Assembly: GCF_003346865.1 (NCBI RefSeq)
Contig: NZ_QDKL01000001.1
Location: 620,001-684,000, forward strand
DNA: 64,000 nt
Source of the DNA: Halobacteriovorax vibrionivorans
GTDB lineage: Bacteria; Bdellovibrionota; Bacteriovoracia; Bacteriovoracales; Bacteriovoracaceae
Direction of reading: 5' to 3'
Both the position numbers and the translations under genes were made by a program. Below, in pieces: positions 17,919 to 26,537 of the stretch (the first letter of the stretch is position 1; every line of letters starts with the position of its first letter). The notes below the pieces were generated by a model that was given only the letters and a program-made list of their open reading frames with translations, made no database searches and was not told the DNA's origin.

Positions 17919-19205
17919 TTAAGAGCACTTTGGTAACTGGGCCCAACCTGTCACATAACGCCTCGATAATTTTTCTCTTCTCATCTTCCATGAATCATTA
18001 TCAACCCCGCAGGCCATTGAACGAATCATACCGCTCCCCTCACGACGGTTAATTTCATCAACAATTTTCATAAGCTTTGCGCTACGTGGATCATCTAACT
18101 CTTCAAAGAGACTTTGTTGAATTACCTCATCATCTGAAAAGTCTCCAAGCTTAACTCCGGCCTTTTTAAAACAAACACCCATTTTAAAAAGATCATCGAG
18201 TGCAGACCAGGCATACTTGATAATCTTTCTTGTATCAGATGTTGGCCCAAGAAGCTTAACTTTATCCTTACCGTAATAAGGTACTTCATTTAATTTATGT
18301 GGATCACTATGACAATAAACTTCAATTGTTGCACACAAGCTACGCTGTGCTCGCATCTTCTCACTTGCATTAGTTACATAATTTGCAACTGATTCTCGCA
18401 GGCTTTTAAGATCAACAACACTGCCACTAAAGGTACGAGAGCAGAGGATCTCTTTCTTCTTTGGCCGACATTCCTCTAATTCGTAACAGGTTATTCCCCT
18501 TAACTCATCTTGAGTCATACGACCAAGTTTAGTTAAAGTTCGCTGTATAACTTTTATATTCTTAAAGGCCTTAAAATCATAAGCCGTTTTTATTCCCAAG
18601 GTCCTAAGCTTTACACTATTCTTTCTTCCTATCCCCCAAACATCTTCAATAGAAACTCTTTTAAGGGCCACATCTTGTAATCTTTCATCGAGAAGACAGA
18701 CAACGCCATTGGCCTTTTCTGATTTCTTGCCGATATGATTTGCAATCTTTGCAAGTGTTTTAGAAGGTGCAATCCCAATACTGACAGGAATTCCAGTCCA
18801 CTGTAAAACCGTCTCTCTAATGCGATGGCCATAGGCCACAAGGTCTTCATCCATCCCCGTTAGATCAAGAAAGGCCTCATCAACAGAGTATATTTCTAAA
18901 GAAGGTGCAAAACGGGCCAAGACATTCATCACCCGATCACTGATATTTGTATACAGAGAAAAATTAGAAGAAAAAACATGAACATTGTGTGATTCACAAA
19001 GCCTCCTTACCTTGAAATAAGGGTCTCCCATTTTTACACCAAGGGCCTTTAGCTCTGGTGTACGAGAGACAAAACATCCGTCATTATTTGATAAAACCCC
19101 TACTGGTTTATTTCTAATTTCTGGCCGAAATAACCTTTCACAAGAACAGAAGAATGAATTGCAATCCACAAGAGCATAAACCTTCTGCTTATTATGACTT
19201 CCCAT
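17919..19205 (-). CDS. umuC: DNA polymerase V catalytic subunit UmuC
   Basis: 428 residues. Y-family translesion polymerase: YALVDCNSFFCSCERLFRPE palm start, SNNDGC, IYSVDEAFLDLTG catalytic acidic pair, helix-hairpin-helix near VWGIGRKNSVKLRTLGI, and the UmuC-specific C-terminal region. Acts with cleaved UmuD in damage-induced mutagenesis. The ATG directly abuts the umuD stop codon. Confidence 0.96.
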   Translation of the reverse strand: MGSHNKQKVYALVDCNSFFCSCERLFRPEIRNKPVGVLSNNDGCFVSRTPELKALGVKMGDPYFKVRRLCESHNVHVFSSNFSLYTNISDRVMNVLARFAPSLEIYSVDEAFLDLTGMDEDLVAYGHRIRETVLQWTGIPVSIGIAPSKTLAKIANHIGKKSEKANGVVCLLDERLQDVALKRVSIEDVWGIGRKNSVKLRTLGIKTAYDFKAFKNIKVIQRTLTKLGRMTQDELRGITCYELEECRPKKKEILCSRTFSGSVVDLKSLRESVANYVTNASEKMRAQRSLCATIEVYCHSDPHKLNEVPYYGKDKVKLLGPTSDTRKIIKYAWSALDDLFKMGVCFKKAGVKLGDFSDDEVIQQSLFEELDDPRSAKLMKIVDEINRREGSGMIRSMACGVDNDSWKMRREKLSRRYVTGWAQLPKCS

Positions 19206-19604
19206 TTAAAGTTCCTTCATATCGCGTGCCACTGCTACAATTGGCCCCCACACCAAGAAGTCCATCTCATCAGTGATGGTGATATCTCGATGCAAGGGAT
19301 TGTGTGAGCGCAAGATGACTCTCCCATCTTGCTTAATGAGACGCTTACATAGAAACTCTCCATCTAAGTAGACAATAGCAACTCTTCCACTTTTAACTTC
19401 TAAGGAGCGATCGATGACCAAAACGTCACCAGGAATAATCAATGGCTCCATCGAGTCTCCTTGAGCTTCAAAGAAGAAAGTCGCTGAACGATTTTGGACA
19501 AAGCGCTCATCTAAAGACTGATAATTTTCAATGTGGTCCTCACTGATTCCAAAGAGGCCACAATTTGCTACTGGAAGTTTCTTGTGCGTGTTCATAAGAT
19601 TCAT
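19206..19604 (-). CDS. umuD: UmuD-type S24 autoprotease
   Basis: 132 residues from ATG 19604; an ATG at 19595 is also possible. Cleavage site Cys-Gly in ANCGLFGIS near residue 15, catalytic Ser in GDSMEP, and catalytic Lys in SGRVAIVYLDGEFLCKRL. RecA-stimulated self-cleavage yields the polymerase V subunit. Forms an operon with umuC. A tandem repeat immediately upstream is the likely control site. Confidence 0.94.
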   Translation of the reverse strand: MNLMNTHKKLPVANCGLFGISEDHIENYQSLDERFVQNRSATFFFEAQGDSMEPLIIPGDVLVIDRSLEVKSGRVAIVYLDGEFLCKRLIKQDGRVILRSHNPLHRDITITDEMDFLVWGPIVAVARDMKEL

Positions 19605-19606
19605 TA

Positions 19607-19628
19607 TAACTTACGCATAACTTACGCA
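19607..19628. repeat. Perfect 11-bp tandem repeat upstream of umuD, candidate SOS operator
   Basis: TAACTTACGCA occurs twice, back to back, three bases before the first umuD ATG. Read on the minus strand the junction contains TTATGCGTAA and a neighbouring TTGTGCGTAA. The SOS box reported for Bdellovibrio is TTAC-N3-GTAA; this is related but not the same spacing. Control by LexA is inferred from position only. Confidence 0.5.
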
Positions 19629-19672
19629 CAAGATAAAAGAAAACCTTTCCAAGTCTATTAAAATTCAACAAC

Positions 19673-20188
19673 TTATGATGCATCTGGGAACTTAATGATC
19701 TCATCAAGGGGAATAAAGTACGTAAGTCCTCTTAAGTCATCATTGTAACTGGCGATCACCTTAAGTTTTAAGTCATCCAATCGATGAAGAAAGTCTGATG
19801 ATGTTTCATCAAAGCGAAAGGGCTCAATCTTACCACGTGTTGAAATCCTTCCTGCACAAAGACAATCACTTAAGTTCTGAATAGGAAGAACACCGGCCAT
19901 GGACCAATAGAGAATAAGAAGTGGTAACTCAAGCCAGCGATAAAGTTCTTCTTTAGAACTAAGAGAGCCAAGAACCGTATTATCATCAATACAAAGTACA
20001 TAGCGTTTAGGAGCAATTTTCAAATTATACTTCTTTGATAGAAAGATAAATTTTTCTTTAATGGCCTTTCCCTTTGAACCAAGCCCCACTATTTCAAGGC
20101 CAGGAATCCCCTTAGATGAATAGCCATACATCTCTGTTAAATGGGCCTTACTTCCCAATGGCAGTAACCCAAGCATTTGTTTGTGCAT
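19673..20188 (-). CDS. Stand-alone ComM/ChlI N-terminal domain protein
   Basis: 171 residues. Residues about 12-65 (HLTEMYGYSSKGIPGLEIVGL, followed by KAIKEKFIFLSKKYNLKIAPKRYVLCI) match the N-terminal S5/Lon-type fold of ComM (YifB) Mg-chelatase-like proteins, where the pattern is GLPxFxIVGL followed by a helix and P-R-I. ComM itself is about 500 residues; here the AAA+ ATPase is absent. GGAGGAG precedes the start. It lies 69 bases upstream of umuD on the same strand, so it may belong to the damage response. Function unknown. Confidence 0.65.
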   Translation of the reverse strand: MHKQMLGLLPLGSKAHLTEMYGYSSKGIPGLEIVGLGSKGKAIKEKFIFLSKKYNLKIAPKRYVLCIDDNTVLGSLSSKEELYRWLELPLLILYWSMAGVLPIQNLSDCLCAGRISTRGKIEPFRFDETSSDFLHRLDDLKLKVIASYNDDLRGLTYFIPLDEIIKFPDAS

Positions 20189-20239
20189 ACTCTCCTCCGA
20201 TTAGGATGAATATATGCAAGGAATGAAATTTAACGGAAG

Positions 20240-20722
20240 TTATAAATTAGTAGAATTAGGAATCTTTGACTTTGATTGAAAGAAACATTTTAAACGAGGT
20301 GGGTAAATTTCTAGAATCATAGAAGTGGAAAGATCAAGAGAGTGAGCAAACTCAGACTTTAACTCATTACAAGATTCATTAGTATTCTTACAAAACTTCG
20401 AATACTTCCCCTTACATACAAGTTCAAGGATGACAGTATCAGAGAAGTGACATGCAATTTTACCATCAACGAGATCAAAGCGCGCCTTAGTATAATTTAA
20501 ATTACCTGTGTATTTCTTTTCACAAAAATTAGAGATTTCAAATGACTTGCCCATGCAGTCAATTTTAGAAGAAGATTCCTTACTAGCGAGTAAGGCATCT
20601 TTTACGCCAAAGAATTCACATACTTGCGTGTATGAGAAGAGCTTGCGGTCTGCCCCCGTAACAAGTTCACTTGTCACATTGGCAAAAGCGAAGAATGGAA
20701 TAAGCAGTAAGATATATCGCAT
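20240..20722 (-). CDS. Small secreted cysteine-rich protein, unknown function
   Basis: About 160 residues from the ATG at 20722; a GTG at 20734 is possible. Signal peptide MRYILLLIPFFAFANVTS. Eight cysteines in the mature part suggest disulfides. No family recognised. Its translation start lies immediately after the T-run of the gdhA terminator, so the two signals share sequence. Confidence 0.65.
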   Translation of the reverse strand: MRYILLLIPFFAFANVTSELVTGADRKLFSYTQVCEFFGVKDALLASKESSSKIDCMGKSFEISNFCEKKYTGNLNYTKARFDLVDGKIACHFSDTVILELVCKGKYSKFCKNTNESCNELKSEFAHSLDLSTSMILEIYPPRLKCFFQSKSKIPNSTNL

Positions 20723-20747
20723 AAAAAAGGGCACCTTATAAGTGCCC
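20723..20747 (-). terminator. gdhA terminator overlapping the next gene's start region
   Basis: On the minus strand GGGCAC-TTATAAG-GTGCCC is followed by six T, then directly by ATG of the small secreted protein. The hairpin includes the only Shine-Dalgarno-like AAGGTG. Confidence 0.8.
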
Positions 20748-20767
20748 TCTATCTTACAAGAAAAATA

Positions 20768-22030
20768 TTAACCTGGGAAGAGCCCTCTAAATCTCATTGC
20801 TCTCTCTAATCTTTTAAGAGCAGCAACGAAAGCGGCCTTTTTCATATCGATATCATATTTCTGATGAGCTTCGTAAACGTTCTCAAAAGCATCTTTTAGA
20901 ATATCGTGAAGTTTTCTATTGATCTCTGATAGATCCCAGAAGAAATTCTGAAGTCCCTGAACCCATTCAAAGTAAGAAACGATAACACCACCAGCGTTAC
21001 AAAGAATATCTGGAACTAAGAAACAACCATTCTTAGTTACGATATCAATTGCAGCTTTATTAAGTGGACCGTTAGCACCTTCAGCAATAATCTTTGCCTT
21101 AACTTTATGTGCATTCTTTTCAGTGATTACACCATCAATTGCAGCTGGGATTAAGATATCAACATCAAGAGCGAAAAGTTCTTCGTTAGAAATTTTCTCT
21201 ACTCCATCCATGTCTGCTAGTAGGCCACCTTTCTTAGTCCATTCAAGTGCAGCATTAATGTTTAAACCATTTGGGTTATAGATTGCGCCAGAAACATCTG
21301 AAACCGCAACAATCTTTGCACCTTGTGCTTCAAGATCATGGGCCGCAGGAACGGCAACTTTACCAAAACCGTGAATAGCAACAGTTGTGCTTGTATCGAT
21401 TTTCATTCCTAATTTCTTAGCAGCAAAGTTTACACAAAAGGCAACACCTTTACCTGTAGCTTCACTACGACCAAGAGATCCACCAACTGTAATTGGCTTT
21501 CCTGTTACAACACCTGGAACAGTATAACCTTTTAGTTGTGAATAAGTATCAAGCATCCACGCCATAGTTTGTCCGTCTGTTCCAATATCTGGAGCAGGGA
21601 TATCTACTTGTGGACCAATGAATGTATTAATTTCTGTTGTGTATCTTCTTGTTAAACCTTGAAGTTCTTGACGAGAAAGTTTTGTTGGATCAACACAGAT
21701 TCCACCTTTTGCTCCACCTAGAGGTAGACCAACAAGTGCACATTTGAAAGTCATTAGCATTGCAAGACCAGCAGTTTCGGCCAGGTCAACGCCTGGATGA
21801 TAACGTACCCCACCTTTTCCAGGTCCAAGAGTCATATTGTGTTGAACTCTGAATCCTTGAAAAGTTTTAACAGTACCATCGTCAAGACGAATTGGAACTG
21901 CAACTTGAAGTGCTCTTTTTGGGTGTTTAAGTCTGTCGGCAACGTTTGGATCGAGTCCCATAATTGCGGCAGATTCTTCTAATTGCGCGATGGCATCCTG
22001 ATATAGTGGATTATCTAGAAGATTGCTCAT
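20768..22030 (-). CDS. gdhA: Glutamate dehydrogenase (Glu/Leu/Phe/Val family)
   Basis: 420 residues. Interconverts glutamate and 2-oxoglutarate plus ammonia. Seen: GFRVQHNMTLGPGKGGVRYHP, catalytic Lys in LPLGGAKGGICVDP, GPQVDIPAPDIGTDGQTMAWMLD, nucleotide-binding VAIHGFGKVAVPAA and the late AEGANGPLN. The sequence is of the hexameric NAD-type found in many proteobacteria and archaea. Cofactor not certain. Fits an amino-acid-based, predatory carbon supply. Followed by a strong terminator. Confidence 0.96.
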   Translation of the reverse strand: MSNLLDNPLYQDAIAQLEESAAIMGLDPNVADRLKHPKRALQVAVPIRLDDGTVKTFQGFRVQHNMTLGPGKGGVRYHPGVDLAETAGLAMLMTFKCALVGLPLGGAKGGICVDPTKLSRQELQGLTRRYTTEINTFIGPQVDIPAPDIGTDGQTMAWMLDTYSQLKGYTVPGVVTGKPITVGGSLGRSEATGKGVAFCVNFAAKKLGMKIDTSTTVAIHGFGKVAVPAAHDLEAQGAKIVAVSDVSGAIYNPNGLNINAALEWTKKGGLLADMDGVEKISNEELFALDVDILIPAAIDGVITEKNAHKVKAKIIAEGANGPLNKAAIDIVTKNGCFLVPDILCNAGGVIVSYFEWVQGLQNFFWDLSEINRKLHDILKDAFENVYEAHQKYDIDMKKAAFVAALKRLERAMRFRGLFPG

Positions 22031-22140
22031 TTTTTTTAACTCCGTTATACGTAAAATAATTCCTAATTTACTCCAATTATAACGGATGAGCTAGTAAATG
22101 CATGGGGCAATTACTGACTTTTTTTGCCAAATTCGGTTAA

Positions 22141-22980
22141 TTAGAAATTGAATGGAGTTGAGTAATTTAAACGTAACTCGTGCGACGCATTACTTCCTCC
22201 AACAATATCTTTTGCCGATGCTCTAGCAGAGAGTCGGTCTGTTAAACCTTGTTCTACATAAAGCTCAATATTTGTTCCAGCAGTATAGTAATCAACTGAG
22301 GCAATCGTGCGAGTTTCATTAAAATTCTTTCTTACTTGCATCATTAGACCATCAGATAGAGATAGAAATGTATTAGCATCGACAAATGGATTTTCGATTT
22401 TAATAATAGCAAGACCCTTAAGTACCTTTGCTCTAAATTTAACTTTAAAGTTATCTGAAATTTGTGCTTCAGACTCTGGTGTTAACGTTTCTTTCATCTG
22501 ACCAACTTGGGCCATTGTTGAACCTTTCTTTGCCCTTTTAATTGAGCCAGAAATTCTCTTATCAATATACTTTAAAAAATTCTTATTAAAGTAGCGCTTT
22601 CTCTCATCAATAGTTGAGAGCTTATGAAATGTTGTGGAAGTTAGATCCCAATTTCTAACATATTCATCTCTTGCCTGCATTTGATGATAATGATTCGACA
22701 TCCTCTTTAGAACACCTGCGTGATCATATACAAAAACATAGTCGAGAAATGTTTTATAATCTTCTGGTTTTGGAGCAAAGTCCACATCAGCGTAAAAACT
22801 TTGTGGGGTACGCTCTTGAAGTTTGACTTCAACTCGAGGGTTAAAAGACTTAAAAAGAGTTAAATCTTTTTTCACTTCGCCTTTAGCAAGTGTATTACAT
22901 GTGAACAGAAGCAGTGATAACTGTATAAATCTTGAACACTGTGTAGAAATTTTACTCTTGTTTTTCGCTGTGTTTAGCAT
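22141..22980 (-). CDS. Secreted protein of unknown function
   Basis: 279 residues, with GAGGGA upstream of the ATG. Signal peptide near residues 15-33 (FIQLSLLLFTCNTLAKG). The mature part is basic with a helical middle (KRYFNKNFLKYIDKR) and a beta-rich C-terminal half ending in HELRLNYSTPFNF; an aromatic last residue after alternating strands resembles outer-membrane barrel ends. No family recognised. Confidence 0.7.
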   Translation of the reverse strand: MLNTAKNKSKISTQCSRFIQLSLLLFTCNTLAKGEVKKDLTLFKSFNPRVEVKLQERTPQSFYADVDFAPKPEDYKTFLDYVFVYDHAGVLKRMSNHYHQMQARDEYVRNWDLTSTTFHKLSTIDERKRYFNKNFLKYIDKRISGSIKRAKKGSTMAQVGQMKETLTPESEAQISDNFKVKFRAKVLKGLAIIKIENPFVDANTFLSLSDGLMMQVRKNFNETRTIASVDYYTAGTNIELYVEQGLTDRLSARASAKDIVGGSNASHELRLNYSTPFNF

Positions 22981-23042
22981 GTTAAGTCCCTCAAATTACA
23001 TTAATAAACTATTCAGTTACTAATATAAGTTGCAAGGGTCAT

Positions 23043-23070
23043 GCCAAGGATGAATAGCTTCACCCTTGGC
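23043..23070. other. Long inverted repeat downstream of parB
   Basis: GCCAAGG-A-TGAA-TAGC-TTCA-C-CCTTGGC: an eleven-pair stem with one mismatch and a four-base loop, 13 bases after the parB stop. No T-run follows on either strand, so it is not a clean terminator; a protein-binding or partition site is possible. Confidence 0.5.
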
Positions 23071-23082
23071 CATGCTTATGTC

Positions 23083-23964
23083 TTACATATCGACGATATT
23101 TTGTGTTTCTTTGAGGAGCTCATTAAGTAAGGACTGAGTTTTCTTATCCAGCTTCTTACCTTTAGCTTGTGACTTTAATGTCTTAATAAATGCATTTGCC
23201 GTAAGTCCTTTTGGAACAGTTGGCTTTTTCTTCTTTCTACCTGGCTTAATAACACCACCATCTTTGATGGCCTTCTTAAGTTCAGCTCTTTTTGTTAACT
23301 CACCTTTATAAAGCATTTTAGTTAGCTTTGTTTTAAGTGGGCTTTTCTCAAGAGCATCAAGTTCTAGAAGTACATACTTTTCAATATTATGAGCTTTGGC
23401 CGCTTCTTTAATTTTCTTACCCATTTTGGCAATCATTAAAGACCTGTGAACTTCAGACTTTGAAATACCAAGAGCAGCTTGAATTTTTCTCTCACTCGCC
23501 TTCGTTGCTTTTTGGTAATTTAAAATACCATCGGCCTTATCAATATAGTGAAGTGCTTCACGTGATGAGTTCTCAGAGAACTGAATTGCCATAAGCTCTT
23601 GTTCATTCTTCTTATCAAGAATAAAACAAGGACACTTCTCTTTTTCAATAAGAGACATGGCACGGTAACGTCTCTCACCACAAACTAATGTTAGTCGACC
23701 AAGCTTATCCTTATGAAGAACAAGTGGTTGAATTAGACCATTTTGTTTGATGTTTTCAGCAAGCTCTTTTAGAGAACTATCATTAAATTTAGTTCTTACC
23801 TGCTCTTTTACAACAATCTCTTTTAAGTAAACTTCATCTAGCTTCGCTCCTTGTAGAAGACGATCACCAGAAAGTCTCTCCATTACGGAGCTATCGAGAT
23901 TATCTGTTAATTTTAAAGTTTTTCTTTCTTTCTTAGAAACTCTTGGAGCAAATTTTTTTGCCAT
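23083..23964 (-). CDS. parB: ParB-family partition/nucleoid protein
   Basis: 293 residues. ParB N-terminal domain: LKELAENIKQNGLIQPLVLH, then the CTPase/box II signature CGERRYRAMSLI and QFSENSSREALHYIDKADGI. Helix-turn-helix near residues 150-180 (AALGISKSEVHRSLMIAKM). Basic linker KPGRKKKKPTVPKG and a short C-terminal helix. AAGAGGAA precedes the ATG. Paired with the ParA-like gene. The chromosomal replication-origin neighbours usual for parAB are absent, so it may be a secondary system. Confidence 0.88.
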   Translation of the reverse strand: MAKKFAPRVSKKERKTLKLTDNLDSSVMERLSGDRLLQGAKLDEVYLKEIVVKEQVRTKFNDSSLKELAENIKQNGLIQPLVLHKDKLGRLTLVCGERRYRAMSLIEKEKCPCFILDKKNEQELMAIQFSENSSREALHYIDKADGILNYQKATKASERKIQAALGISKSEVHRSLMIAKMGKKIKEAAKAHNIEKYVLLELDALEKSPLKTKLTKMLYKGELTKRAELKKAIKDGGVIKPGRKKKKPTVPKGLTANAFIKTLKSQAKGKKLDKKTQSLLNELLKETQNIVDM

Positions 23965-23996
23965 AAATTCCTCTTCCCTATGTTGAGACTATTTTC

Positions 23997-24059
23997 TTTT
24001 AAAGAGGGCCAGTCACACACACATGGCCCCTTTAAAAGCGAAACACATCCGTGTGTCTC
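23997..24059. other. Two inverted repeats between parA and parB
   Basis: First: arms at 23997-24011 and 24024-24037 (AAAGAGGGCCA with TGGCCCCTTT core) around a CA-rich 12-base loop. Second: an imperfect 20-bp palindrome at 24040-24059 beginning GAAACACA and ending TGTGTCTC. It does not match the universal parS TGTTTCACGTGAAACA, but similar GAAACA/TGT elements occur. Candidate binding or attenuation sites. Confidence 0.5.
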
Positions 24060-24065
24060 AAAATA

Positions 24066-24842
24066 TTATAGATTTAATGATTCCCAAAGCTTTTGGTAAT
24101 CTTGATGTCCGCGCGACTTCTTCCCCATTTTACAAATAGGTCTCTTTAATGAAATCGACTCTTGCATCTGAACAAGATTACGAATTGGTGGTGTAATGTT
24201 AAAAGACTGAGCAAGTTCTTCTAGTCTTTGCTTTTCAATCTTTCTTCTCGCATTAACCATTGATGGAATGATTGAGAATTCTAATGAAGAGTTCTCAGTC
24301 TCTTTGATAATTTCAAAAGTATCCATTAACTCTTCTAGACCATCAATAGAGTAATCTTGAGCCTGTGTTGGAATTAGAATCTTATTACTTGCAACAAGTG
24401 CCATAATAAGTTCATCACCAAGCATTGGAGGTGTATCGATTACAACGTAATCAAACATTCCCTCTGGAATTTGCTCAAGTCTTAGCCTCATCAGTCTCTC
24501 CTTACGGCCAGCTTCTTTTCTAATCTCACCTTCTGAAAGAATCAGAAGCTTTGATAGATTGGCCATATGACGACTTGATGGAATAACAGTAATATTCTTA
24601 TGAAATTTACCCTTACCTTCTGAAGGCACCATAACGTCTTCAATAGTAACGTCACCGATTAACCACTCAGGAATAAGAGTTCTGTGAATTTGTAAATTAA
24701 ATGTTGAACTTAAATTGGCCTGTGAATCTAGGTCAATAACAAGTACCTTGTGACCTTTATTGGCCAAGTGAGTCGCTAATTGGTAGCACTGCATTGTTTT
24801 ACCAACGCCACCCTTGTTATTTGCAACCGTTATAACTTCCAT
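24066..24842 (-). CDS. parA: ParA-family ATPase
   Basis: 258 residues from the ATG at 24842, preceded by GGGGAG. Deviant Walker A NNKGGVGKTMQCYQLA, Walker A' KVLVIDLDSQANLS and Walker B VVIDTPPML; the switch Asp follows. No N-terminal HTH, so it is not of the P1 type. Drives segregation with ParB. The two genes are about 100 bases apart with structured DNA between. Confidence 0.9.
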   Translation of the reverse strand: MEVITVANNKGGVGKTMQCYQLATHLANKGHKVLVIDLDSQANLSSTFNLQIHRTLIPEWLIGDVTIEDVMVPSEGKGKFHKNITVIPSSRHMANLSKLLILSEGEIRKEAGRKERLMRLRLEQIPEGMFDYVVIDTPPMLGDELIMALVASNKILIPTQAQDYSIDGLEELMDTFEIIKETENSSLEFSIIPSMVNARRKIEKQRLEELAQSFNITPPIRNLVQMQESISLKRPICKMGKKSRGHQDYQKLWESLNL

Positions 24843-25052
24843 GTAAGCTCCCCTGGTCATCCATTTGACCAATATAAAAAACTATCTATATAAAATGTTA
24901 AGAAAAGTATCACGCAACGTCAAATACCTGATTAAACAATTTGAGCCCCATCAAATCTATTTTTAGACGCACATGGTAAATTACTCATAAGGTGACAGCT
25001 TGTGAGGAATGTTCTAAATTCCCAAACGTCGTATTAATAAAAGGAGTAACGC

Positions 25053-25373
25053 ATGATTAACTTTATGGAAGTTGGTGAATTAAAGGATTTAATGGATAAG
25101 AATACAGACCTTATTCTTGTGGATTGCCGAGAGCAAGATGAGTGGGATGCAGGTCATATTGAAGAAGCTATTTTTATTCCACTATCAGACTTCGCTAATC
25201 AATATGCGAATCACTTAAAAGATAAGAGTAAAAAAATTGTTGTTCAATGCCGTAGTGGAAAGAGAAGTTTAAATGCTTGCCAATTTCTACTGGAAGAAGG
25301 TTTTGAAGACTTATACAACCTAGAAGGTGGAATCCTTGCTTGGGGAGAAAGTGGTTACCCAATTAAGGCTTAA
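25053..25373 (+). CDS. Rhodanese-domain sulfurtransferase
   Basis: 106 residues, a single rhodanese domain. Active-site loop CRSGKR near residue 68 with the Cys that carries persulfide; CH2A-like VDCREQDEWDAGHIEEAIFIPLSDF and NLEGGILAWGESGYP complete the domain. AAAGGAG precedes the ATG. It lies 22 bases before nadA and upstream of a cysteine desulfurase, so a sulfur-relay role for iron-sulfur assembly is plausible. Confidence 0.92.
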   Translation: MINFMEVGELKDLMDKNTDLILVDCREQDEWDAGHIEEAIFIPLSDFANQYANHLKDKSKKIVVQCRSGKRSLNACQFLLEEGFEDLYNLEGGILAWGESGYPIKA

Positions 25374-25395
25374 TCAATAAATTAAAGGAATAAAT

Positions 25396-26505
25396 ATGTT
25401 AGATCTTTTCGGAAAAGAGGAAGTTCACCGTCCAATAATTTCTCAAGAAGAATTATCAGACGAAGAAGTGCTAGTTGAACTCAGAAAGATTAAAGAGGAG
25501 CTTAAGGACGAAGTTGTTGTTCTAGGCCACCACTATCAGCAAGATGACGTTATTGAGTTTGCTGATTATAAAGGTGACTCGCTAAAGCTTGCTCAAGATG
25601 CGGCCCTACTCAAGGATAAGCCATATATAATTTTCTGTGGCGTTCACTTCATGGCAGAAACTGCAGACATGCTTACAGGAGATGACCAGCACGTCATCCT
25701 TCCAGATATGCAAGCAGGTTGTTCAATGGCCGACATGGCAAACCGAGAAGAGATTGATAAAGCATGGGACTTCATGCGCAAATCAACTAACGATAAAATT
25801 ATTCCTATTACTTATATTAATTGTGCTGCAACTTTAAAGTCATTTGTTGGTGAAAACGATGGAACAATCTGTACTTCATCAAATGCACAAAACATTATCA
25901 AGTGGGCCTTTGATCAAGGTCAAAAACTATTATTCTTTCCAGATCAACACTTAGGAAGAAATACTTGTCATGACCTAGGAATCTCACTTGATGAAATGGT
26001 TGTCTACAACCCTAATATGCTTAATGGTGGGCTAACGAGCGAACAAATCGATAAGGCCAAAGTTATTCTTTGGTACGGATTCTGCTCAGTTCACCAAGGC
26101 TTTACAGCAACACAAGTAGAACAAATAAAAAAAGAAAAACCAGATACAACTGTTATCGTACATCCTGAGTGTAACTTTGAGGTTGTACAAGCGGCACACG
26201 ATAACGGCTCAACTGCTTACATCATCAATAAGATCAAAGAAGCACCAGCAGGCTCAAAGTTTGCAGTAGGAACAGAGATTAACCTTGTTAATCGTTTAGC
26301 AAATGATTTTCCAGATAAAGAAATCACTTCACTGTCACCTTACCAGTGTTTATGTACAACAATGTATCGAGTAAGACCGCGTTGGCTACTTGCCAGCTTT
26401 AGAGCGATTAAGGAAAATAAACCTATTAATATAATTAAAGTAGATGACAAGACTAAGGAATACTCATTGAAAGCATTAAATAAAATGCTTGAGTTAAGTA
26501 AATAG
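25396..26505 (+). CDS. nadA: Quinolinate synthase
   Basis: 369 residues. Condenses iminoaspartate and dihydroxyacetone phosphate to quinolinate for NAD synthesis; needs a 4Fe-4S cluster. Seen: LGHHYQQDDVIEFADYKGDS, cluster cysteines in ITYINCAAT, VHPECNFEV and YQCLCTT, and LFFPDQHLGRNT. Neighbouring nifS-like gene probably supplies sulfur, as in Bacillus nad operons. nadB and nadC are not in the window. Confidence 0.97.
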   Translation: MLDLFGKEEVHRPIISQEELSDEEVLVELRKIKEELKDEVVVLGHHYQQDDVIEFADYKGDSLKLAQDAALLKDKPYIIFCGVHFMAETADMLTGDDQHVILPDMQAGCSMADMANREEIDKAWDFMRKSTNDKIIPITYINCAATLKSFVGENDGTICTSSNAQNIIKWAFDQGQKLLFFPDQHLGRNTCHDLGISLDEMVVYNPNMLNGGLTSEQIDKAKVILWYGFCSVHQGFTATQVEQIKKEKPDTTVIVHPECNFEVVQAAHDNGSTAYIINKIKEAPAGSKFAVGTEINLVNRLANDFPDKEITSLSPYQCLCTTMYRVRPRWLLASFRAIKENKPINIIKVDDKTKEYSLKALNKMLELSK

Positions 26506-26537
26506 GTTTTACACACAAGAGAGAGAGGGATTTAAAC

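Noticed and set aside
23083..24842. parAB as marker of the chromosome origin
   Set aside because: No dnaA, gidA/gidB, rpmH or parS-like cluster in the window.
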